Shown one piece after another: positions 1-10,213 of a stretch of 37,715 nucleotides of DNA. The notes under the pieces are model-generated. The model did not search any database. It was not told the origin of the DNA and saw nothing but the letters and a program-made list of their open reading frames with translations. The stretch comes from Candidatus Martarchaeota archaeon (GTDB lineage: Archaea; Thermoproteota; Thermoprotei_A; Marsarchaeales; Marsarchaeaceae). The DNA is taken from the NCBI GenBank assembly GCA_023487445.1, contig JAMDBQ010000015.1:1-37715 (forward strand). The letters are read 5' to 3'. Each line of letters begins with the position of its first letter. Position 1 is the first letter of the stretch. The position numbers were made by a program, and so were the translations under genes.

Positions 1-639
1 GTACAAATGGGTGACACCGACGAGCTCAAGCAGGGCGTGGGTAGCTGGGGTAGCAGAACCGCGATCGTAGGGGGAGCCGCAGTCGTGGAAGCCGCCCGGA
101 AACTCAAGCAGGAGGCATCTGAGTCGGTGGGTTCAACTGGGGGCCCGGGGTACACCCCTGAAAACCTGCTTAAAATGGACTTCGACGTGACGGTGTTCCG
201 CCAGCAAACCGAACCCCTGATTTCACTTGGCGCGAACCTGGTTACGGCCAAGGTTGGATCCGACGGACTGGTTCAAGTGGTTGAATGCAGGTCGTACTAC
301 GACGTGGGCAGGGCTCTGAACCCCTGGATGGTTGAAGCACAGATTTCGGGTGGAGCGGCTCAGGCGATCGGCCAAACCCTGTTCGAAGAGGTAAAGTACA
401 CGTCCTCAGGGGAACTTCTAACCTATTCAATACTCGATGCGGGGGTGCCGTCGTCGACCTCCATGCCCAGGTATGTCTCAATGTACGAGGAAAACGGCTC
501 CAATCTACCTCATGGAGCCAAAGGCTTGGGGGAGAGCCCAACGATAGGTGTTCCTCCGGCGCTTGCAAGGGCAATTGAGAAGGCGTCGGGGAAAAGAATC
601 ACGAGCACACCGGTCACTCCGGAAAGGCTTTTGACCTGA
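1..639 (+). CDS. Xanthine dehydrogenase/aldehyde oxidase-type molybdenum hydroxylase, molybdopterin-binding large subunit, C-terminal fragment (5' truncated by window)
   Basis: Frame is open from the window start. Contains the C-terminal family pattern GVGSWGSRTAIVGGAAVVEAARKLK, YYDVGRALNP..EAQISGGAAQAIGQTLFEE and LGESPTIGVPPALARAI. Confidence 0.88.
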   Translation, partial: VQMGDTDELKQGVGSWGSRTAIVGGAAVVEAARKLKQEASESVGSTGGPGYTPENLLKMDFDVTVFRQQTEPLISLGANLVTAKVGSDGLVQVVECRSYYDVGRALNPWMVEAQISGGAAQAIGQTLFEEVKYTSSGELLTYSILDAGVPSSTSMPRYVSMYEENGSNLPHGAKGLGESPTIGVPPALARAIEKASGKRITSTPVTPERLLT

Positions 640-657
640 GGCCGCGCCCCGTGCTGT

Positions 658-3006
658 TCAGTCAGCCACCAGAATGGCTACGGGTGAATGTTCGAAGACG
701 GAGCTTAACGGCGCGTCACCTCTGAACTCCAGGCTCTCTCCGCTGACGATGTCTCTGAATTTCCCGTTAACCCGGATGCGTGTGTCGTACCACGTCTGAC
801 CAATCGGCTCTCCGGGCAGGGAAGCGTAGAATCTCGCGGCAGCAACCACCACCCCGCCCCTCCGGTAGGCAACCACGTTCCTCGCGTAGCGTCCACGCGC
901 GTACAGAGGCGTGTATCCCCGCAGCTTCTCTTGACCAAGTCTCCGGAATTCAAACATCTTTTTCGATAGATACAGCTTCAAGTCTCCGCTGACGAGGCCC
1001 GCAGTCACCTTATCCAAACCCGCTTCGCAAACACGGTCTAGGCTTCGATCAAGCAGGTCGAAGTCGACCCTGCGCCTGTTGTCTGGATCCACTAGGAGGT
1101 AGGTCTGGGCTTCGTTACCCCAGTAGGTGTCGGGTACACCGGGGGAAGTGAATTTTAGAACCGTCTGGGAAACCGAGTTGTAGGCTCCGTGTTTAGCCAC
1201 TCCAGTCCAGAAGCCGGTGAATGAATCCATGAATTCCCCGCTGTTCAGGCATGCATCCACGAATCTGTGCAGCGACTTCTCGTATGACTCGTTGGGTCTA
1301 AGCCACGAGGTGCGAAGCTTCGACTCTTTCGCGGTTTTCAGCATGTAGGCGTTGATGCGCTCCCCGAAACCAGCTCCTCCGCCATTCCACGCCCCGAGAA
1401 GCGCCTGGTAGAACCGGTACTCGTCAACCGGATGGATTTCTGCATCGACGAGTCTACGGCTGATCCTGTGCCAGCTGAGGAGAGCCCTGCGCCAGAACTC
1501 CGGGATCTCTGAAAGAACGTTTACTCTTGCTCTGACGTCTTCGCTGAGCTTGGTGTCGTGCGTGGTGGTGGCTACCATGGTTTGAGGATGCGTCGCCTCC
1601 GCCAGAATGTTTCCCAGGTGGAAGCCGGCTAAACCGTCGCCGGCCCCACGCGGGTCGCAGCCAACCTCGCACAGGGAAATCAGCGGGGAATATCTGAAGA
1701 AGAACGTGTCCTCAAATCCCTTCCCCATGAGCGCGGGCATAAGCTGCTCGAGTTTCCCGATGAAGTCCGTACCAGCTAGCTCCAAAACCCCCTCGGCTGA
1801 GCCAAGCAACTCGGCTAGCTCCCGCACCGAGTGGGATTCGAACAGCCCACCCTCGGAGAGATAGGTCCTGTAGCATCGGGCTCGAAGCACCAAGCGTTTA
1901 ACGGCGTCGGCGTCCACGCCTGCAGCTAGTTGGGAAAGCTGGCTTACAATGCCTTCGAAGTCGCCGCGGAAAAGTGTGTTAAGCACCACGTTCTTACCCT
2001 GCTCGGGGTCTGCGACGCCGCCACCCGTGAACTCCTCGTAGATCCTCCGGATACGCCCCCAGTTTTCAGAGTCAACGAACACCGAGTTAAGCCTCTGCAG
2101 GAAGTCGTAGCCCGTGGTTCCCTGAACAGGCCAGGCGGGCAGCCTCTCGCCACGGGCGAGTATCTTTTCAACGAATATGTACCTCTCCCCCAATCTCTCC
2201 CTGAGCCGGCCGAGATATTCGCCGGGTCTGAGAAGGCCATCCACGTGGTCGACCCTCACCCCATCCATATCGTATGCGTCTATAACTCGAAACAGAGTCC
2301 GGTGAGTGACCTGGAACACCCAGGGGTCCTCCTGTCGTAGAGCTATGAGTCCGTTCACGTCGAAGAATCTCCTATAGCCTATCTTCTTAGCCGCGTCCTT
2401 CCAGTACGTAAGCGTATACCACTGTGCACCAACTATCTCGTCCAAAACTTCTGTGGACACGTCGTCTCTGGATGACCGCGTCCACCCGGCAGCATCCAGC
2501 ATTCTTCGGGCTCTAGCATTCAAGGGGAAAGCAAGTTGGCCGTAGCTGAGCCAGGGTTTCCCATGCATCCTGGATACGCGAAACTTTTTGCGCGCTTCCC
2601 CTGGCGGTTCACCCAGCACCGGAACAACTATTTTTCCGTCGTCACCCCACCTCAGGTCGAATAGCCTCGCATACCGTGAACCTCTTCCTTTCTCGAGTAC
2701 CATGTTGACGGGCTACGGCTCAAGCGCCATATGATTCGGAACTATATCCACTATCACGCCGATTCCTGACGTGGCTGCTGTATCACACAAGATGCGTAGC
2801 CCCTCCTCGCCGCCGAGCTGGCTGCTCACCTTGTCGAAGTCGAACACGTCGTAGCCGTGAGAGCTGCCAGGACGCGCTTCAAGAATGGGTGAAAGATACA
2901 CGTGGCTCACCCCAAGCTTCTTAAAGTAGCTCATTCGCTCCGCTAGACGCTGGAAACCGAACCCCGGGTCGAGTTGAACCCGATAGGTGGAGGAAAGCGA
3001 GCGCAT
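658..3006 (-). pseudogene. treY: Maltooligosyl trehalose synthase (TreY), interrupted by one in-frame TAG at 2713-2715; N-terminal part 2713-3006, C-terminal part 658-2703
   Basis: N-terminal YRVQLDPGFGFQ..LGVSHVYLSPILEARPGSSHGYDV..VPNHMA and C-terminal VLEKGRGSRYARLFDLRW..DGVRVDHVDGLLRPGEYL..TSPGVPDTYWGNE..LVDPDNRR are TreY patterns. 2704-2712 (CCC GTC AAC) joins the two ORFs in the same frame. Confidence 0.88.
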
Positions 3007-3150
3007 ACTCCTAGATTCAAAGCCGAGCGTTTAAAGCCTGCCCACTCAGACACGCGGAAGAAGCTGTGGCTCCGGCTGACGCCTCCCGCTTTAGAGACTC
3101 GGGGCGGAAATCTTGAGCCAACAGTTGATCAACCTGGGTCTGCGGTTCGC

Positions 3151-4887
3151 TCAGGAGCGTAGAGGTGTTTCAACGCCGTCCTCGGCCTCGGGCGGCTCCT
3201 CGTATACTCCGCAGCCCGTCATGAGCCTGATCCGGCCGCCCGATATGGTTTCAGGGAAGCTGGGGTTTGATCTGAGCACCAGCCTCCACTCACCGCTTAG
3301 CTGTGACGAGGCGTCCTGGAAAGCCGCTAAGACAAGCATGCGGTCTAGCCTCACCTCTAACACCCCGTCTTGATAGCGGGCTGACACCCTTGAAGGAGTG
3401 TAATGCCTCTGTTTTAGCCTGATCAGTTTCCTGTAGTAGTCGAAGACCGACTCATCGATCTTCCATGTGAGCATGGATTTCTTGAAGGGTTGTAGGGATT
3501 GGGGGTCATAGTAGTGTTCACCATACTCGCTCCTTCTTCCCTGTCTTACACCGCGTATGACGTCGTCGTCGCCGAAGTCTGTGAAGAACACAAAGTCCGA
3601 TTCTTCTCCATACTCTTCGCCCATGAAAAACATGGGCGTGTAGGGTGCCAGCGTGCAAAGGGTGGCCGCTATCAGCGCCTTCTGCACTCCTACAAGACTT
3701 ATCAGACGTTTCCCGTCAGCCCGGTTCCCCACTTGGTCGTGGTTCTGCGAGTACACTACGAATTTGTTGGGGGGTTCCTTGACTCGCGCCCCGTGAGTCT
3801 TGTTCCTGAAGCGTGAGTACACACCGTCATATATGAATGGAGTTGAGAAACCCTTTACAAGCTGGTCCGGGGAGCCGAAGTCCGCGTAGTAGCCGTCTCT
3901 TTCACCGGTGACGAAGGCGTGCACGGCATGGTGTAGATCGTCAGCCCACTGGAGGTCGCATCCGTATCCACACTCTCCCCCACGGATAACCCTGGGATCG
4001 TTAAGGTCGCTTTCAGCTATAAGGAGAATCTTACGTCCAGTCACAGCTTCGGCGTCGCGGACGCTGTCCGCGATCTCCCTGATCACGTGTCTGGGTGAAA
4101 AGTCGTATATCCCGTGAATAGCATCCAGCCGTAGCCCGTCAACATGGTACTCGTATATCCAGTAGAGTGCGTTGTTTACGACGTAGCTTCTAACCTCGTC
4201 GCTGAATGGCCCATCGTAGTTTAAGGCGGGTCCCCAAGGGGTGCGGTACCTCTCAGAAAAGTAGGCTCCGAAATCGGCGAGCACGTTGCCCTCGGGTCCA
4301 AGGTGATTGTACACCACATCAAGTATGACTCCGATCTTCCTTGCATGAGCCGCGTCAACAAGCTTCTTCAACATGTAAGGTCCCCCGTAGGTGTTTTGAA
4401 CAGCATAGGGAAGCACGCCGTCGTAGCCCCAGTTACGGGAGCCGGGAAACTGGGCTACAGGCATGAGTTCAATGGCATTCACCCCTAAACCGGCCAGGTA
4501 ATCAAGTTTCGAGATGACCCCCTCAAAGTCCTTTGCGAAGCAGCCAACGTGCAACTCGTACACAACCGGATTCACCACCCCCTTCCACTTGGAGTCGGTC
4601 CATGGATAAGCCGTGGAAACAATGGTGGACGGACCATGAACGCCTTTGGCCTGCCACCTTGAGCATGGATCGGGTCTGCTACCCCGATCGATCACGTAAA
4701 CGTACTCTTCTCCTAGACGAGTTTTGAGCTGCGTGGAGAAGTAACCTTTGTCTTCACGATGCATTTCAATCTCGGTTGTTCCCTCTCCACGGACGAGTTT
4801 TAGGTATACATGTTTCTGCTTGGGAGCCCACACTCTGAACTCAGTGTACTCTCCCCTGTAGTTAGCACCCGTGGGCAGACTCCACAT
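3151..4887 (-). CDS. treZ: Malto-oligosyltrehalose trehalohydrolase (GH13)
   Basis: EFRVWAPKQKHVYLKL N-terminal domain; GH13 motifs DVVYNHLGPEGN, DGLRLDAIHGIYD, YSQNHDQVGNRADG, MFFMGEEYGE. Confidence 0.93.
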   Translation of the reverse strand: MWSLPTGANYRGEYTEFRVWAPKQKHVYLKLVRGEGTTEIEMHREDKGYFSTQLKTRLGEEYVYVIDRGSRPDPCSRWQAKGVHGPSTIVSTAYPWTDSKWKGVVNPVVYELHVGCFAKDFEGVISKLDYLAGLGVNAIELMPVAQFPGSRNWGYDGVLPYAVQNTYGGPYMLKKLVDAAHARKIGVILDVVYNHLGPEGNVLADFGAYFSERYRTPWGPALNYDGPFSDEVRSYVVNNALYWIYEYHVDGLRLDAIHGIYDFSPRHVIREIADSVRDAEAVTGRKILLIAESDLNDPRVIRGGECGYGCDLQWADDLHHAVHAFVTGERDGYYADFGSPDQLVKGFSTPFIYDGVYSRFRNKTHGARVKEPPNKFVVYSQNHDQVGNRADGKRLISLVGVQKALIAATLCTLAPYTPMFFMGEEYGEESDFVFFTDFGDDDVIRGVRQGRRSEYGEHYYDPQSLQPFKKSMLTWKIDESVFDYYRKLIRLKQRHYTPSRVSARYQDGVLEVRLDRMLVLAAFQDASSQLSGEWRLVLRSNPSFPETISGGRIRLMTGCGVYEEPPEAEDGVETPLRS

Positions 4888-4928
4888 ACACCGTGTTTAG
4901 TGGAGCGTAACCATAAGCGCTTCTCATC

Positions 4929-4943
4929 TTAAGGTACCCTTAA
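4929..4943. promoter_or_regulatory. Inverted repeat TTAAGG-TAC-CCTTAA in the divergent treZ/treX intergenic region
   Basis: Perfect 6-bp arms with 3-nt spacer. A TATA-like GTTAATACA lies just downstream, about 26-35 nt before the treX ATG. Confidence 0.4.
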
Positions 4944-4991
4944 CCACGCGTTAAAGGTTAATACACGCCTCGTTTTTGTCGGATGTAAAGA

Positions 4992-7118
4992 ATGTCTAAA
5001 CCGGGTAAATTCTATCCTCAGGGATGCACCTGGGACGGCTACGGGTGTAACTTCGCAGTATACTCTGAAAACGCCTCCTCTGTTGAGCTTTGCCTGTTCA
5101 AATCTGCCTCCGATGCCGGGCCAAGCGAGGTTGTCAAACTCAGGGAAAGAGACATGTTCGTGTGGCACACTTATTTGTCGGGTGTTTCACCCGGGCAGCT
5201 GTACGGCTACAGGGTTGACGGTCCCTACGAACCGCTGAAGGGTCTGAGGTTCAACAAGAACAAATTGCTCATTGACCCATACGCTAAGGCGATAAGCGGC
5301 AGGGTAGAGTGGGACGATACAATTTTCGGGTACAGGGTAAACGACCCCGCAGCCGACCTGTCCTTCGACGACAGAGACAACTGCTCCAAGGCGCCGAAAT
5401 CGGTGGTCGTGGACCCCTACTTCGACTGGGAGGGAGACAGGAGGCCAAACACTCCCTGGGGCAAAACCGTGATATATGAGACTCATGTGAAGGGTTTGAC
5501 CGTAAACCACCCCCGCGTGCCCGAGGATCTCAGAGGAAAGTATCTTGGGTTGAGCTGCGACGAAGTGCTGAGCCACATCAAGTCTCTAGGGGTAACCGCG
5601 GTTGAACTCATGCCCGTACACCACCACGTCAACGACAAGTTTCTCGTGGACAAGGGGCTTGTGAACTACTGGGGTTACAACACGATTGGGTTCTTCGCTC
5701 CTGAAACCGCGTACTCTTTGGTTTCGGAGGGTGCGAGACATATCGCCGAGTTCAAACAGATGGTCAAGATTCTCCACCAGAACGGTTTAGAGGTGATTCT
5801 TGACGTGGTGTACAACCATACCGCGGAGGGAAACCATATGGGGCCGACCCTGAGCTTCAGAGGTATAGATAACCCCACGTACTACAGGCTTAAACCCGAC
5901 GAACCCCGGTACTATATGGACTTCACGGGGACGGGTAACAGTCTGAATGTGAGGCACCCGCAGGTGCTTCAGATGATGATGGACAGCCTCCGCTACTGGG
6001 TCCAGGAAATGCATGTTGACGGGTTCCGATTCGACCTTGCTTCAGCGCTTGCAAGAGAATTCTACGAAGTGGACAAGCTTTCTTCCTTCTTCGACGTGAT
6101 ACATCAGGACCCCGTCTTGTCCAGGGTTAAATTGATCGCTGAGCCATGGGACCTAGGCCAGGGGGGCTACCAAGTGGGCAACTTCCCTGTTCTTTGGGCT
6201 GAATGGAATGGGAAATACCGTGACACAATGCGCCACTACTGGAGGGGTGACCCCAGCCAGCTGGGTGAGTTCGCAACCAGGCTTGTGGGTTCACCTGATC
6301 TTTACCAGGGCGACGGTAGAAGGCCGCACGCGAGTATAAACTTCATCACATGCCACGACGGGTTCACGATGTACGACCTCGTATCCTATAACGCCAAACA
6401 CAACGAGGCCAACCTCGAAGGAAACCGTGACGGATCCGATGACAACGTAAGCTGGAACTGCGGGGTGGAGGGGCCTACGCAGAGCGCCGAGGTGCTCGAT
6501 CTACGCTTCAAGCAGATGCGTAACTTTATGTTTTCACTAGCCGTGTCTCAGGGTGTTCCCATGATTCTCTGGGGTGACGAGATAGCTAGAACGCAACAAG
6601 GAAACAACAATGCGTATTGCCAGGATAACGAGATAGGGTGGGCCAACTGGTCGCTTAACGCGCGCCAGCTGGAGAACCTTCGGTTCACTAGGAGAATGTT
6701 TGACATCCGAAGAACCCACCCCCTGCTCAGGAGGAAAAACTTCTTTCAGGGCAGAAAGATAAGGGGCAAAGATGTGAAGGACATCACCTGGCTTAGACCA
6801 GACGGCTCGGAGATGACCGAGCAGGACTGGGTTAACTCTGATGTACGAGTACTGGGTGTGCTTCTTTCACTTGGAGCCGACTCCGAGACAGATGAAAACG
6901 GTAACGTGCTCACAGATGACACCCTGCTACTACTGTTCAACTCGAGTGCGGAGCCGGTGGAGTTCGTTTTACCCGAAGGCATCCATGGCTGGAAAGTGCT
7001 TGCGGACACTTCAAACCCTAGTGCAGGCGTTGTAGATGTTGGGAGGGAACGATACAGGCTCTCCGAGCGCAGCGGAGCACTGCTTGGCGCTAGTCCAGCT
7101 TCAGGCCAGCGTGCATGA
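4992..7118 (+). CDS. treX: Glycogen debranching enzyme GlgX/TreX type (GH13, isoamylase family)
   Basis: GH13 motifs DVVYNHTAEGNHMGPT, DGFRFDLASALAREF, KLIAEPWDLGQGGYQVGNFP, NFITCHDGFTMYDLVSYN, WGDEIARTQQGNNNAYCQDNEI. Confidence 0.94.
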   Translation: MSKPGKFYPQGCTWDGYGCNFAVYSENASSVELCLFKSASDAGPSEVVKLRERDMFVWHTYLSGVSPGQLYGYRVDGPYEPLKGLRFNKNKLLIDPYAKAISGRVEWDDTIFGYRVNDPAADLSFDDRDNCSKAPKSVVVDPYFDWEGDRRPNTPWGKTVIYETHVKGLTVNHPRVPEDLRGKYLGLSCDEVLSHIKSLGVTAVELMPVHHHVNDKFLVDKGLVNYWGYNTIGFFAPETAYSLVSEGARHIAEFKQMVKILHQNGLEVILDVVYNHTAEGNHMGPTLSFRGIDNPTYYRLKPDEPRYYMDFTGTGNSLNVRHPQVLQMMMDSLRYWVQEMHVDGFRFDLASALAREFYEVDKLSSFFDVIHQDPVLSRVKLIAEPWDLGQGGYQVGNFPVLWAEWNGKYRDTMRHYWRGDPSQLGEFATRLVGSPDLYQGDGRRPHASINFITCHDGFTMYDLVSYNAKHNEANLEGNRDGSDDNVSWNCGVEGPTQSAEVLDLRFKQMRNFMFSLAVSQGVPMILWGDEIARTQQGNNNAYCQDNEIGWANWSLNARQLENLRFTRRMFDIRRTHPLLRRKNFFQGRKIRGKDVKDITWLRPDGSEMTEQDWVNSDVRVLGVLLSLGADSETDENGNVLTDDTLLLLFNSSAEPVEFVLPEGIHGWKVLADTSNPSAGVVDVGRERYRLSERSGALLGASPASGQRA

Positions 7119-7142
7119 ATAGGGTGTGCACTCACGTAGCTG

Positions 7143-8249
7143 ATGTACGCTGTATATCTGGGAGAGAACGTACCTAGGACGCCGGTCCCTGTTTTACTCG
7201 AAAAGCTTAGACGCAGCCTCAGCGAACGCTCGGTTGTGTCAGGTGAAATAGAGCAGCTCCTCAAAAGTCTAGGTCTCACCAAAAGGGAATCTGAGATATA
7301 CGTAGGCATGGTGGGTTCTGGCTGGCTTGACGTGAATGAGATTCATCGTAGGACGGGCGCGTATGCTTCCCAGCTCCATTACATCCTTGAGGGGCTGGCA
7401 GAGAAGGGTCTTCTAGAAGTTGAACGTGGAAGACCAATAGTCTACAAGGCCGCGGAGCCCGAGCTAGTAATTGAGTCATACAAGTCAAGGCTGGAGGAAC
7501 TCAAGAAAAAACTCGTTGAAATCAGGGAGCACAACAGCTCGAAACGCGTGGATGACTCGGGTATGGCCAGAATAGTAAGAAATGGTTCAAACATCCTGGT
7601 TAACGCCCAGCAGCTGATTTCCAGGTCCACCGTCGACGTCTTGGTGTACGCGCCCGGGTGGTTCGCCGAGAAACTGGGTTCGTCTCTCGAAAAGGCTTTG
7701 GCAGCCGGGGTTGGCGTTTACCTTGTCACCGACAGCCCACCCTTTACGTTCCTGTCGCGTGACGACGTTTGTGTTAGACGAATCCAGTACCCGGGACTGC
7801 TTGTCGTAGGCGACTGCAGGGTGGGCCTGGTTGGAAGAATCGAACACGGCGAAATAGACGCCGGAACAGCGCTGCATCTAAGCCAGCCAGAAATCGTGGA
7901 CTACCTAGCCGACGGGTTCTACACGAGATTTTGGCTTCCATCCGCTAAGCTTAGGCACCATGCTCTCGCAGCTACGAGGAAGTACACGCTGCACAAACTC
8001 GCCCTAGACGATGTCAGAGCAGCACTAGAGTCGAAAATAAAGGTGATTGCAAGGGTTGAAGGAGTGTTGAACGACACCAATAGACCGGTGAATGTTAGAG
8101 GGGAGGTTGTGTCCTGCCAGTCGAGTCAGGCGACGGGAAGATACAGTTTTACCATCGTGAACGATGATGGCAAGCACAGGATCGGGGGAAGGAACGCATA
8201 TGAAGAAGATGTTTCAGCGGCAAACATAGTCCTAGAATTTATAGGGTAA
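7143..8249 (+). CDS. trmB: TrmB-family sugar-responsive transcriptional regulator (HTH plus C-terminal sugar-sensing domain)
   Basis: SLGLTKRESEIYVGMVGSGWLDVNEIHRRTGAYASQLHYILEGLAEKGLLEVERGRPIVYKA followed by coiled coil and TrmB-like C-terminal region. Located between treX and a sugar ABC operon. The true start may be downstream of the listed one. Confidence 0.85.
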   Translation: MYAVYLGENVPRTPVPVLLEKLRRSLSERSVVSGEIEQLLKSLGLTKRESEIYVGMVGSGWLDVNEIHRRTGAYASQLHYILEGLAEKGLLEVERGRPIVYKAAEPELVIESYKSRLEELKKKLVEIREHNSSKRVDDSGMARIVRNGSNILVNAQQLISRSTVDVLVYAPGWFAEKLGSSLEKALAAGVGVYLVTDSPPFTFLSRDDVCVRRIQYPGLLVVGDCRVGLVGRIEHGEIDAGTALHLSQPEIVDYLADGFYTRFWLPSAKLRHHALAATRKYTLHKLALDDVRAALESKIKVIARVEGVLNDTNRPVNVRGEVVSCQSSQATGRYSFTIVNDDGKHRIGGRNAYEEDVSAANIVLEFIG

Positions 8250-8378
8250 CCTCTTTGTCAACCTAGGCCTGTAGACGTTCCGCCGACGATGGGACCCAGT
8301 GGTAGTGGTCAAGTTATGGTTAGCGGGCTTCGCCTCGCTGGGGCGCCTATCCCGTATCATATGTGGAATTTGCCTTGG

Positions 8379-9401
8379 CTAGGCGCGACTAGACGGTTCT
8401 GACAGTTTTTCACCGGGGGTCTGTACAAGCATTCCGTTTCTGAACGTTAACTGTTTTACTGGCTTAAACCTGATTTCTTCGCCGACTTCCCTCCTGACAG
8501 AATCCCTGATCACAACCCGGGGCCCCTCGTGGGTTACGCAGAATAGGTAGTAGAGGCCACCTGAACTCTCGATCGCTTCGACCTCGGCGTGAAATCCTTC
8601 AGATCCCACTTTAACCCATTCAGGTCTGAATCCCGCCTCGACAGCGCCGTCGCCGCTTCCAGAGTTAATGGGTATAAAGTTCATCGGAAAGTCACCCAGA
8701 AAGTCTCCCAGCCACTTGGTCAGTGGAGCTTCATACATATCCTGGTATCTGGATACACATTCGAATTTGCCGCCGTGCAAGACTCCAACCCTGTCCGCTA
8801 GACTTGCGGCCTCCTTCTGATCGTGGGTTACGTAGACGAATGTCTGGTTGAGTTCCCTCTGAATGCGTTTTAACTCCGCCCTTGCTGAAAGCCTCACTCT
8901 CGCATCAAGATTACTCAGCGGTTCGTCAAGGAGGAAAACAGACGGGTCCCTGACGAGTGCTCTCGCAAGGGCAACCCTCTGCTGTTGTCCGCCGCTTATC
9001 TTGCTAACTGGGCTTTCGAGCACCGAATCTATTTTGAGAAGCTTGGATACGGATTCCACTTTGCCGCGTATCGTGTCTTTGGATGCCCCATGCATTCTGA
9101 GCGGGAAAGATATGTTGCCTCTGACGGTCATGTTCGGGTAGAGCGCGTAGCTTTGGAACACCATCGCTATGTTACGCTTGTTCGGGGGCTGGCTGGTCAC
9201 GTCGACTCCGTTTACGAGTATTCGCCCGGAGTCAGGCTGCTCTATTCCCGCTATGAGTTTGAGTAGGGTTGATTTACCTTCACCCGATGGGCCCAGCACC
9301 ACGAAGAATTCTCCGGGCTCGATGCCCAGGGACAGGTCGTCGATGACCTTTTTGTCGCCGTAGCTCTTTGAGACCTTGGTCAACTCCAGTTTGTAAGTCA
9401 T
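8379..9401 (-). CDS. Sugar ABC transporter ATP-binding protein (MalK/MsmX/UgpC-like)
   Basis: Walker A GPSGEGKST, signature SGGQQQRVALARAL, Walker B VFLLDEPLSNLDARVR, TOBE-like C-terminus. Confidence 0.93.
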   Translation of the reverse strand: MTYKLELTKVSKSYGDKKVIDDLSLGIEPGEFFVVLGPSGEGKSTLLKLIAGIEQPDSGRILVNGVDVTSQPPNKRNIAMVFQSYALYPNMTVRGNISFPLRMHGASKDTIRGKVESVSKLLKIDSVLESPVSKISGGQQQRVALARALVRDPSVFLLDEPLSNLDARVRLSARAELKRIQRELNQTFVYVTHDQKEAASLADRVGVLHGGKFECVSRYQDMYEAPLTKWLGDFLGDFPMNFIPINSGSGDGAVEAGFRPEWVKVGSEGFHAEVEAIESSGGLYYLFCVTHEGPRVVIRDSVRREVGEEIRFKPVKQLTFRNGMLVQTPGEKLSEPSSRA

Positions 9402-10213
9402 CCTTTAACTCCTCCTGAAAGATATTCACCCTTCAAGTATTTTTGGAGCATAATCGTTATGGCGACTACGGGCAGGGTGAGGAAGAGTGCGAAAGCCGTT
9501 GAAGCGAGCAGGTTGCCTCTTTGTATGTTGTGGTATATCAAAATGGGTATAGTTGGGTGGACGGGTGAAAGCAGAATTGCAAACGTGAACTCGTCCCAAG
9601 AAAGCATCCAAGAAAGCAGGAACGCCGCCGCTATTCCGGGTTTCGCGAGCGGAGCAAGTACGCCGAGCATGGTGCGACCAACCCCGGCTCCATCTATTCT
9701 AGCCTGATATTCGAGTTCCCTAGGTATCGCCTGAAATGTCCCGTAGATAATGAACGTGGCTAAGGGTAGAGCCACTAGCTCCTGAGCTAGGCCTACCCCC
9801 ACAAAGCTCCCGTACAGGCCCAGCCTGACAAACTGCGTGGATATGGGTATGGCTATAACTATGGCTGGCATCATGTTGACTACGAAAAGCGTGGTGGAGG
9901 CTGCGGAAGACACCTTCTTGGAAACCCTTGAGAGTCCGTACCCCGCCGGGAAGCCGAGGGCGACTGAAAGACCGCCGACGAGGAACGCGGTTTTTAGGCT
10001 TTTGACGAGTGGATCTATGAAGCCGTAGCTCGTAAGCGCGGTAACCAAGTTTGCGAGTGTATAGTGCATCGTGAACTGAGCGGGGTAGATTTTGTCAAGA
10101 GTGTACTGCACGGGCGCGAAGCCTACTAGAAGCAAAACGTACAGGGGATAGAGGAAGTAGGCGGTGACGACTGCTGCGCCCGCATATACCAGCACCCGCT
10201 GAATGGTGGTCAC
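9398..10213 (-). CDS. Sugar ABC transporter permease (MalG-like)
   Basis: Polytopic; EAA-type loop EYQARIDGAGVGRTMLGVLAPLAKPG; overlaps the ATPase gene start by 4 nt. Confidence 0.92.
   Translation of the reverse strand: MTTIQRVLVYAGAAVVTAYFLYPLYVLLLVGFAPVQYTLDKIYPAQFTMHYTLANLVTALTSYGFIDPLVKSLKTAFLVGGLSVALGFPAGYGLSRVSKKVSSAASTTLFVVNMMPAIVIAIPISTQFVRLGLYGSFVGVGLAQELVALPLATFIIYGTFQAIPRELEYQARIDGAGVGRTMLGVLAPLAKPGIAAAFLLSWMLSWDEFTFAILLSPVHPTIPILIYHNIQRGNLLASTAFALFLTLPVVAITIMLQKYLKGEYLSGGVKG

Noticed and set aside
658-3006. Pyrrolysine insertion at the treY TAG as preferred explanation
   Set aside because: Several genes here end in TAG (for example 14221-14223, 21889-21891, 22879-22881), no Pyl genes are in the window, and TreY is not a known Pyl enzyme; kept only as a testable alternative.
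6746-7309. 187-aa minus-strand ORF antisense to treX
   Set aside because: Serine-rich shadow ORF across confidently coding treX sequence and the trmB 5' end.
8280-8378. GC-rich region between trmB and the ABC ATPase as an RNA gene
   Set aside because: Some local complementarity (GCGGGCTTCGCCTCGC) but no T-arm or consistent cloverleaf; more likely a convergent 3' region.
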